Shown: piece after piece, positions 48,950-60,900 of the stretch
How positions within the stretch are numbered: the first letter of the stretch is position 1
Layout: each line of letters begins with the position of its first letter
DNA from: Akebia trifoliata
Taxonomy: Eukaryota; Streptophyta; Magnoliopsida; Ranunculales; Lardizabalaceae
Length of the DNA: 64,000 nt
Assembly (NCBI GenBank): GCA_017979445.1
Contig: CM030707.1
Span: 26,195,756 to 26,259,755, forward strand
Direction of reading: 5' to 3'
Translations under genes and position numbers: made by a program
Notes under the pieces: generated by a model
What the model saw: only the letters and a program-made list of their open reading frames with translations
What the model was told of the DNA's origin: nothing
Databases searched by the model: none

Positions 48950-51900
48950 TCATGAATCCTCAAAAGGATGATCCGTCTCATCGAAAATCTCCTCCTACAC
49001 ATGCATAAAAACCAGTATCCATAATGACAAATGATGCTCAGCACTATTCTATATAAGATAATAAACTTGGAAATATCAATTAAATCATTCTGTCGTACCT
49101 GTAATAGCTCTTCGATGACGTCTTCCATTGTTATTATGCCAACGGCTTCTTCTTCAGAGTGCTCTGGTAGTGGATAATCATCCATTTGAAGAACATCCGT
49201 GTCCCATCTCTTGCTTCTTGCCCTTGGCATGCCCCTGTTTGAATTGTCAGAACTGACGGGAAAACTTTTCCACTTCTGGAGAGGTCTCTTGCTCTTTACG
49301 CTTTTCTCCTGAAGATGCTTTTCACCATCAATGTCTACCCTCACCTCTCTTGAGGAATCTGTGTTATAATAGAGCAAAAGAAACCAGATCACATAAGAAA
49401 AGATCTCATCATAAACAAATGCAAGGGAACACGTATGGAAACCATGGAGCACAGAAAGCATGCCAAAGCAGTCTACAGTTTTTTGGTGCATACCATCATC
49501 TGGATTCTTGCTTGCTGGCTGTTCCATCGGCTTTTCATTGGGCCTTACAACAACAGCCATGTGGCTGTGACCTTTTTGAAACTCATTCAAGATATCATAT
49601 AAAGGCAAGATCTCAGAAACCCTAGCACATAAACATGTGTAGAAACATTAGTTCCTATGTTCTAAGATGTGTATTCAACCCTTTTCAATGGGGAAAAAAA
49701 GGATGGGGGCCAGCTTAGAGTCAAAGCAAAAACGGGTAGGCTGTAACTCACCCAGAATTGATAATTCTATCTGTCTTTTCAAGTCAAATAATATGCAAGC
49801 CAAAAGAAGAAAGAGAATCATCCAAGTAAATTAATATGCGACACAAAATTGCCACAAACATCCATTCAGCACTCTAGGAAGACAACCAAAGCTCTATGAG
49901 TGGGTTACTACTTTTTCTTGGATATGAATAACATTGGAGAATAAGAAGGTCCACCTAGATAGAAAAATGAACACCACATGCACAATGAGAACTAAATGAA
50001 GCTAGTAAACGTAATTGAAGCTACTCATCATATGAACCAATGATTCCCATATAAATACCAAGTCCTCTAAAAATATCCCTTTGGAATCCTATTTTAAAAA
50101 AAGTACATTAGAAAGACAAATCTTTAAATACTTATAATGATTTTTGGGAATTCGTCTCCCCTACGAAAATCCTGATATTCCTTGCTTTTAAATCTCTTGA
50201 GTTTTACATGGAATTAAACAAATTAAGAAATCTACATCTCTCTCTCTCTCTCTTGAAAGAGCTGAAAGTCGAAATAGGATTCATGTTGCAGATTCCAATA
50301 TTATGTGCAGTTAAGAAGCATCCTTTGAGTACTAAGAGCTAGACTACAACCACATAACAAGATATTTTACTTTCCTCCAACCCAGATTACATACCTCGGA
50401 ATCTTGCGAATGGTGACATTCTTAACAGGTACCTCATCCGCAGGATGGATGGTCAATAAATTCTTCACCTACAATTGTTAAAAACGATATATTGCATATT
50501 AATGTAGTAATAAAATTAATGCACATGCCTGGATACCTCAGTTCAGAAAACAATTATTGCACATGAACACTCCAGAAAAGATTTGAAGGCACATGCTTTA
50601 AAAGAAATGATTAAGATGCTGATAGAATTGAATGGAGGAACAGAATTTGAATTGCTGTACCCAAGTAGTTGGGTTAAGGATGTGATGAACCCACAAATAT
50701 CCTGAAAAAAGAAGGTTCAGCACAAACCAAGAGCAGGGAAACTTTCAATTCTTTTCAAACTGAACTGTACATTTCAAATCAGCATCTGAATCTCTAGATG
50801 GAATGTCAGACTCCTCTGACCCTCGTATTTAAGTTTTATCAACGCACTGTAACAAAAATTTCTTGTAAAAACTTGACAATCTGGATGGGTTCCATATTGA
50901 ATACATATAATAATAATCCCACTCATTCAATTGACCACAAACTGGTCACTAGGAACTAGATGCTTGAATGTCCAGGAATAAATTTTCACAACCCAAAAAA
51001 AAAAAGAAAAAAACCATGAGTAATGTCTGATAATGGACAGCCACAAAAGTGAGCATCAGAATTTCCATCAACTACCGCATCAATGAACATATAAAACATG
51101 ATGCAGTACGTCAAGAAGAGAATCTCTTTACATTGTAACCTGTGTAACATTGCTTCAGATTATGTTAACCAGAAACACCAAGGAACACGACCTCAAATGG
51201 GGTTAAAATGAATTTCTCCCATTTCCCCTTTGGTGGTAAGTACCAAGTTGGGTCATTTTCCAAAAACTCCCCATACGATCAACTCGTGATAATAACATTA
51301 TTTTGGAAAGTTTTGTTCTTAATGGAGAGCAACTTTATAACCATTTCTCAAGTTCTCTATATTTACATAACTGCCATGTTAGACCCATGTAACGTGTGGC
51401 CCATTGACCTTGGTCAATTGACCACTACAATTTTATTTTTAGTTTCCAAATCGCACAAGGATTTTATATAATAATATAATATCAATATTAATAGAATCCC
51501 AATATAATTAGAACTCTATATTTTTTAAGGTTTAGTAGGATACCTTGATGGATAGGAAAACCTACTAAGAGAATGATTCTAGGCCCTCAACCTTCATCTA
51601 TAAAAAGAGATCGGCTAACCCATATTGAGTATGTTGAACACATAAAGATTTGTGGAGAAACAACAAAATAAGAGAAGTGATAGCCATCAATCACTAACCC
51701 AGCCGATCCACATAGAAAGAAAGGAGAAAGTCAGTCTAGGAATTAAAGGGATCAAATTCGATTGGGATATCAAAAAGCTACGAGGAACGTGGATTGAAGT
51801 ACGCACCTCCAAACACATTGAATCAAAGATTAAATTGCGATGGCACAAGGTGAGTAACCATACCCTATTTTGATGTAACATGAATATGTATGTTTGAGAT

Positions 51901-54900
51901 ATGAGTTGATTAGTTTCTATTGGGACAATGAAAGTCATGTTGAATATTTGAATGTTTAGATTTTTACAACATGTGGTATCAAAGCATGGTTTTTTAAATC
52001 TCCATATCTTGACTACTATTCGTAAATAAAATATTTCCATAAAATTCTTGTACCAATTTTTTGATTTCATCGTATGACCACGATTGTTGAATTTTCATGT
52101 ATGTGTGTGATTTCAATTTTTGTATTTTGTATTTCTGATTTTATAAAGGTTCAATTGATACATGAAATTTATGTTTTCACATATATTCAAATCGTTTTTG
52201 GAATTCCCAATTTTTATATAAAAGATCAGTATTAAGGTATTTATATTTTATATATATGATCGGTAATTTTTGGGGATTTCTGATTTCATATATTGCAGTT
52301 CATATATATTCAATCAGTAATTCGAATTTCTGAATATACATATATATTTAAATTAGATTTCTGATTTATACATATATATAAAATTTCAGTTTTTCTGATT
52401 TATAAATATGCATTCAATTTCAAAATTTCCGATTTACCAATGTACATTAAATTTCAGATTTTTCAATTTTTACATGTATGATTAAATTCCAGATTTCCGA
52501 CTTATACATGTGTATATACAATTTCAAATTACGGTCCATACGTGTATACCCAATTTCAGAATTTCAGATTGTCCATGTGTATATTAAATTACAAATTTCT
52601 GATTTATACATGTATGTATTTCAGATTTCGATTTAGAGTGATTATTAAATTTCAGAATTTCAGTTTGTTCACATGATATATATTAAATTCAGATTTCTGA
52701 TTTGAACATTCAAATTTAGATTTTGGTTCATCATGAATATTCAATTTCAGAATATTCGGTATTCACATGTATGTTTCAATTTCAATTTTGGAATTTTGTT
52801 TTGCATACATATACTTTAGTTACCAATTCGGTTTGGGTTTAGATATGTATTGCCAATTATAATTTTGAAAATTTTCAATGTCACGTGAATATTCAATTCA
52901 ATTTTAGTTCATGAATTTTGGTTTCCACATGTATATATATTTCTAAATGTTGGATTCTTGAATTTCGAATTTATTGTAAGTATGTGATTCTAAATTTTAC
53001 TATTGACATCATTTTGTTTTGATATTGGATTTTTTGTTGATCAAAACTTTATGTAAATATTATTGAACAATTTAGAGAAACATAAATTTTATTAATTTTA
53101 TAACCACTAAAGTAGCCTTAATTAGTAAAATTTATGAAATATCTAATCGTATTAAATTTGGTCATCGGAGTGACATTAAGGAACAATAATCTTTACAGTT
53201 GCAAACTCAATTAGCTAAATGAGATTAGTCCAAAGGAGAATTTCATTTAACTAATTGAATTCTGGGTAAGGTAATATAATCTATATAATTTAACAGAACT
53301 AGGATTGGATACCCAAAGGTAACAAAACTGGCTGAATAAATTATATAGATTATGTTGTTAGCCTTATAAGGTAAATAAAATTAGTCTTTACCCTTAGATG
53401 AGTGAACAATGAATATACCTAGTTTAACCCAAAGGATAAATTTAGGTGATATTAATGAGTTCATTATTTATTTAATACAACTCAAAGCATTAATTAGAGC
53501 ATTGTCCTTATAAAATTTAAGTTATCGATTCATTCCATTCTCATGCGTCCACCATCCCAATCCTTGTCGAATCAAAATTTTCGGAATGGTATGAGCACAT
53601 CCAATTCATTCTAGGAGTTAGGATCTTGACCTAGCACTTAATTTTGCAAAACCTGCAGAATTAATGGAGAACAGTATGGTAGAAAAAGAAAAGTTGATTC
53701 TCACTTCAAAAAGATCAAATAGGCTTTGTTTGATATTCATGAGGATGACTATCGCTAATAACATCAAGACCTCCCTACCTCCGACTGACAACGCGCAGGA
53801 GTACCTTAAGAACGTGGAAGAAAAATTTAAATCTGCTGATAAGTCACTTGCGGGCAAGTACACTAACAGCTCAATTGACAACTATGTAGTACGATGGGGT
53901 ACGAGGAATACAAAAGCACATCTTCAACATGACGGACAACACTAATAAAAATAATAAAAATAAGTAGATTTAAAAATAAGTAGAGTGTGAACAAACTGAC
54001 TAACATGTGCATTCAAGAGGAGATGAGATTAAGACAGGAAGGGAAATAGTCTGCTTATCAAGAAAATATAAGAAAAATTCATCAAGAAAAGAAAAAACGC
54101 CTGGGAATGCAAATCAGGTTGAAGGGGAGGATAGCAATAGTGTTAAGTGCTACTTCTGTGGTAAGACAGAACACATAAAAAAGGACTGCGTTAAACGTAG
54201 AAGTTGGTTCGAAAAGAAAGATATGTTTCTTTCTTTTGTATGTTATGAATCAAATATAATTGAAGTACCCTCTAATAATACCTGATGAATTGATTCTGAA
54301 ACCACAACTCACATTACGAATTCGATGCAGGAATTCCTTTCAAGCAAAAAACCAATGCAAAGTGAAATATCTACTTTTATGGGGAACCGTCTCAAAGTGT
54401 AAATGCTAGCTGTAGGGACCTATCGCTTGGTATTAGAGACTCGTCATCAAATGGATCTAGAGAGTACATTTTATATTCCTACCATATCTAGGAATTTAGT
54501 TTCTTTATCTAGATTAGATAATTTAGGTTATTCAGTTTCTTTTGAATCTAGACAATTAAGTTACTTTTCCATTCAGTTTTAGTTAGATCTAGGATTTTAA
54601 TTGATGATTTATATAAAGTAAATTTAAATTATGATTATCCCAATCTTTAGTTTCCCTACATTCAAATAATGGTTTGAAATGTGGCTTGATTAATGAAAAT
54701 TCCGCAATCTTGTGGCATAAATGTCTGAGACACGTCTCTAGAACTAGGATAGAGAGATTAGTGAAGAACAAAGTTTTAAACAATTTGGACTTCACGGATT
54801 TCTCGGTAAGCATAGATTGCATTAAAGAAAGCAAACCAGACATACTAAGAAAAGACCCACAAGAAGTAAAGAACTTCTTGAGATCATACACACTGATATT

Positions 54901-57900
54901 TGTAGACCCTTTCAGACTGCATGTTTGAGTAGAGAAAGATATTTCATCACCTTCATAGACGACTTCTCTTGGTATGGCTATATCTATCTAATTCATGAAA
55001 AATCTCAGTTTATGGATATCTTTTAGATATTTGTAACTGAGATAAAAAGGTAGTTAGACAGAAAGGTTAAAATAGTTAGGTCAGATAGAGGAGGTGAATA
55101 CTATGGTTGATTTGATAAATCAGGTCAGAACCCTGACCCTTGTGCTAAACTCTTAGAAAGGTTAGGTATTTGTGCACAGTATACAATGCCTAGAACCCCT
55201 CAGCAAAATGGTGTAGCTGAAAGGCATAATCGTACACTTATGGACATGGTTAGGAGTATGTTGAGTCACTCAACGGTTCCAGAATTCTTGTGAAGAGAAG
55301 CATTAAAGACCGCAATGTACATCTTAAATAGAATTCCTAGTAAAGCAATTCCTAAAACTCCATTCGAGTTATGAACTGGTAGGAAATCCAATTTAAGACA
55401 CTTAAATGTTTAAGGCTGCCCAGCGAAAGTAAGGATCTGTAACTCACAAGAAAAGAAATTGGATCCCAAGACTATATCTAGATATTTCATTGGTTATTCA
55501 GAAAAGTCTAAAGGATACACTAATCATAGTACGAGAATAATTGAAACTAGAAATGCCAAATTCTTGGAAAATGGTGAGATTAGTGGGAGTATCGAGCCAC
55601 GTAAAATAACTCTCGAAGAAATAAGAGTGGATATCCTACCACCTCTTAATCTTCATGAAACTGTTAGTTCTCAAGATGTTCAACAACTTGAGGAGAATGG
55701 GCAACAGGTAAAGCAAGTTGGTTCACCACTCCATCAAGACTCAACCATTGTAATTGAAGATTCATCACAAGTAGTTCTAAGAAGATCTCTCAAAAAAATA
55801 AGACCTGTCATTTCAGATGATTACGTGGTGTATCTACAAGAATCTAATTTTGATATCAGGATAAATAAATATCCGGTTACGTTTTCACAAGCAATGGAAA
55901 GTAGTGATTCTATCAAGTGGATGGATGCCATGAAAAAAGAGTTAAAATCTATGGACCAGAATAGTGTTCGGGATATCGTCGAATTGCCTCTTAAATGTAA
56001 AAAAGTCGGTTGTGAGTAGGTCTTTAAGACCAAGCACGACGCAAAAGGCAATGTCGAATGATTTAAAGTCAGACTTGTTTACTTAGAAAGAAGGCATTGA
56101 TTACACTAAGACTTTCTCTCAAGTTTCAAATAAAGACTCACTTAAAATCATTATAGCATTAGTGGCTCATTATGATTTAGAATTACGCCAGATAGATGTG
56201 AAAACGACTTTCTTAAATGGGAGTTTAGATGAAGAAATCTACATGGAACAATCTGAAGGGTTCATAGAAAAGGGAAATGAAAATCTAGCTTGCAAACTTA
56301 AGAAATTCATTTACAGACTTAAACAAGCTTCAAGGCAATAGTACATAAAGTTTAACGATACCATTACCTCCTTCGGATTTAAGGAAAATACTGTTGACCA
56401 GTTTATATATCTGAAGATCAGTGGGAACAAATTTATTATGTTGGTTCTATATATGGATGATATTTTGTTAGCTAGTAGTAATCTTGGTTTGTCGCACAAA
56501 ACCAAGAATTATCTCACTAAGAATTTTAAGATGGTAGATATGGGTGAGATAATATATGTCATTAGCATAGAAATCCTTAGGAATTGATCTCAAGAATTAT
56601 TAGGGTTATCTCAGAAAGGTTATATCAACAGAGTCTTAGAGAGATACAATATACAATCTTGTTCTAATGGTGATACGCCAATCGAGAAAGAGACAAATTC
56701 AACTTGATGCAATGTCCATAAAATGATTTAGAAAGAGAACAGATGAAGATATTCCATACGCTTCAGCTATTAGGCGTTCGATGTGTGCTCAGACCTATAC
56801 CAGACCAGATATCAGTTTTGCAGTTGAAATGTTGGGAAGATATCAAAGTAACCCGGAAATAGATCATTGGAAAGCTGCAAAAAAGGTTATGAGGTATCTA
56901 CAAGGGACGAAGGATTAAATGCTCACTTACAAGAGATCAGATCATTTTAAGGTGATTGGATATTCAGATTCAAATTTTACCAGATAATCGATAGTAGAAA
57001 ATCTACATCAGGTTTCGTATTTCTGCTAATAGTAGGAATTATCTCATGGAAGAGCATGAAGCAAAGCATTACTGCTTCATTCACTACGAAGGTTGAATTT
57101 GTGGCATGCTTTGAGGCCACGAGTCATGCTCTTTGGTTACGAAATTTTATCTCAGGACTTGGGATTGTCGACTCTATAGCCAGGCTACTAAAGATATATT
57201 ATGATAATACCACAACTGTGTTTTTCTCTAAGAATGTAAAGTACTCAAATGGTGCGAAACACATTGAAGTCAAGTACTTGGTAGTTAGAGAAAGAGCCTA
57301 GAAACAGTTACTGTCAATAGCTAATAGTTGTACCAATCAAATAATAGCCGACCATTAACAAAAGGGTTATCACCAAAAGTTTACAGAGAACATGTTATTA
57401 GGATGGGTCTTTTGGAGAAATCTTTTATGTATATGGAATAAATTATTTTGAAGTGGTTATGTAATCGACATTAATATTAGTACTAAATAAAAATTTATTT
57501 CTGTTTATTTCTTGTTTCCAATTATATTATGCATATTTTATTTACATTTAAGTGATACAGAAAATGTCTTGATAAGACAAATGAAAGAGGCACGATTAAG
57601 TGTTATATCAGAGAAGGTATTGATGACGTGGTACATGGAAGGAAGTATGGCATAGATGACATACAACCGCCATGATTTACATTAATATTTAATCAAAATA
57701 TGGCATTAAATAATCTAATTACATATTGGGAATATTGATGGTTTTAAAAAGTCGTGATCACGTATAAAATGTTTTCAATTATAGAATCCTAAAGTTAAGT
57801 CATTTTCATAATGTTTTGAAACTCACTATTAGCACAATTGGTCTAATAGGCACAATTGGTCTAATAGGCCAAGTAAGAAAATGTTAGACCCATGTAACGT

Positions 57901-60900
57901 GTGGCCCATTGACCTTGGTCAATTGACCTTCACAATTTTATTTTTAGTTTCCAAATCGCACAAGGATTTTATATAATAATAAAATATCAATATAGAGTTC
58001 TAATTATATTAGGATTCTATATAATAATAGAATATCAATATTAATAGAATCCCAATATAATTAAAACTCTATATTCTTTAAGGTTTAGTAGGAGATCTTG
58101 ATGGATAGGAAACCTACTAAGAGAATGATTATAGACCATCAACCTTCGTCTATAAAAGGGGATCGGCTAACCCATATTGAATATGTTGAACATATAAAAA
58201 TTTGTGGAGAAACTACAAAATAAGAGAAGTGATATCCATCAATCACTAACCCAGCTGATCCACATAAAAAGAAGGGAGAAGGTAAGTCTAGCAATTAAAG
58301 GGATCAAATTCGATTGGAATTTCAAAAGACTACAAGGAACGTGGATTGAAGTACGCACCTCCAAACACATTGAATCAAAGATTAAATTGTGATGGTACAA
58401 GATAAGTAACCATACCCTATTTTGATTTAACATGAATATATATGTTTGAGATATGGATTGAGTAGTTTCTATTGGGACAATGAAGGTTATGTTGAATATT
58501 TGAATGTTTAGATTTTTACAATATGCCAATCTATTTTCTTGCAACCAACCACATCTACAATCTACCGGTGTGCTCTCCTTTTAAAAAGTAGTATTTTTGT
58601 TTGGATTTTTCAATGTCATAACTCCCCATCTCTAAGTTGATTTGTGGTTGCAAACAGACATGAGCATCAACCCGGAGTGTCCAAATTTATGACAGTTCTT
58701 CAATGAGCCATAGGATAAAAGTTTCAGTAATTGAACGTCCCAAACATGCCTAAAAGATAAAATAGTCCGAAACTCAAACTCACCTACCCGTGTTCTTTCT
58801 CATTTGAAAGAAGTCTCCTCCTCAATCGACTTGGAACTATGAACCTTGAAAAGGGAATAAAAAATTAAAAAAAGTTTAATCATTAAATCTTTAGTAAAAA
58901 AAATCAACAATTGTTTTTTAACTGATATAACATACTTTCTTCTTGAACAAAATGTACAAAACATTGAAACCGTATTTAGCTATTTTCATAAAAAATACTT
59001 TTCTCAATAACCTAATTTAAGAAAAAACATTAAATAACAAAAATCATTCTAAATTAAATTAAACTCATAAAAAACAAATGTAATCAAAATAGAATTTAAA
59101 CCTGAAAAAGTTGTAAAAGAATCATTTTTCATCACAATAAACTAATTTTTTTAAAAAAACATTAACAAAAATCATTTTAAATTAAATTAAACTCATAATA
59201 AAAAACAAATATAATCGAAATAGAATTTAAAACTTAACAGTTGTTTAGGAATACTTTTTCATCTCAGGTTTTTTATCATCTTCCCTGATTTTATAAAAAA
59301 GAAAAGATGAGGTATTAAAATTGAAGTCGTAGCTCAGATCAGTAATTAAAAATAATTTAAACATAATATCAAAAAATAATCTAGATGAACTTACATCCCA
59401 AACATCATCCTCCACTTTTTCTTGCCTCTTCTGTTGGAGGGACTGTGGATTACCTATGCAAAATTATTCTTAGGAGCTTTCCGAAATTTAAAGTTCAGTT
59501 TGTTAAACTCAAACTTCGGAAAGCCCATAAGAAGAATTTTACATAGCTAATGTACAGTCCCTCTAGTGAAAGAGGGAAGAATAAGTGAGATAATTTTTGG
59601 GATATAAATTTATCTAGATTATTGTTTGATATTATGTTTAAATTATTTTTAATCATCAACCAAAGTTGCGACTTCTATTTTAATACTATTTTTTTTTTTA
59701 AATCAGGGAAGAAGATAAAAAAAACCCTGAGATGACAAGGATTCCCTAACAACCGTTGAGTTTTTAATTCTATTTCGATTACATTTGTTGTTTTATAAGT
59801 TTAATTTAATTAAAAATTATTTTTGTTATTTATTTTGTTCTTTAAATTAGGTTATTGAGATGAAGAAGGATTCATTCACAACTTATCAGGTTAAACTTCT
59901 ATTTTGATTACATTTGTTTTTCTATAAGTTTAATTTAATTTAAAATAATTTTTGTTATCTAATGTTTTTTCTTAAATTAGGTTATTAAGAAAAATATTCT
60001 TGTGAAGATGGTTAAATGTATACTTCGTTCAAGAGGAAAGTATGTTATATTGGTTAAAAAAAATTGTTAGTATTTTTTACTAAATATTTAATGATTGAAA
60101 TTTTTTTAATTTTTTCACCTTTTCAAGGTTCATAATACGAAGTCAACAGAGGAGGAGACTTCTTCGAATGAGGAAGAGCACCAATAAGTGAGTTTGAGTT
60201 TCTTTGAATGCATTGTTCTATCTTTTAGTCACGTTGGGGTCGTTCAATTACTCTAACTTCTATCACATTGGCCCATTCATTTAGAAATATTTACTAATCT
60301 TTAAAAAAAAAAAAAGAAGTATGATGTTACTTAAGAAACTTACCTTGTCAAAAAGTAAATAAGCAACTTATGCATCACAATCACTTTCACCCTAGTTTTC
60401 TTTTATTTGATTGATAAACTTGTTATATTTGAAATAAGTAACTCGGCGATGGCGGGAAACCTGCATTCACCCTAGTGTCTTTTTTACAAAGATCATAATT
60501 TTAGCTTAAATTAAGTATAAAAATAGTTTAGTTCAATGTTGTTGTTATGCTTGCATATCAAAACGTAATGGTATAGTTTAGTTATTTACACATAGTATAA
60601 TTTCACCATTGTATAGTTTATTTTACTGGAGTTCTTATGTTTGTATACCAAAACATAATGATATTTTACAGTTGTATCGTTTAGTATTTTACACAGTATA
60701 ATTTCACTGTTGTATAATTTATTTTACTTGAGTTCTTATGTTTGCAGACCAAAACATAATGTTATTTTACCATTGTATAGTTCCATCTCATTCTGTTAGC
60801 TTAACAAGATATTAACAAAAGTGGGATTTTATACCTCGAAGGCAGCTAGAAAGAAAAATATAAGAACAAAAAGGAAATCATTTTACCATAGCATATTGAA

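Larger units (their letters stand above)
51377..58523 (+). mobile_element. Ty1/copia element in the CNNM-like intron
   Basis: LTRs 51377-51971 and 57883-58523 are flanked by perfect TSD TGCCA (51372-51376 and 58524-58528). The order is PBS, long leader, gag, protease, integrase, RT, RNase H, with integrase before RT, which defines Ty1/copia. It lies opposite in strand to the host gene. Many stops and frameshifts mean it cannot supply its own proteins. Clade is not assigned. Confidence 0.93.

Noticed and set aside
51652..52070. Frames in the copia 5' LTR, with a near-identical partner at 58204-58544
   Set aside because: Presence in both LTRs shows they are LTR sequence, not a duplicated gene.
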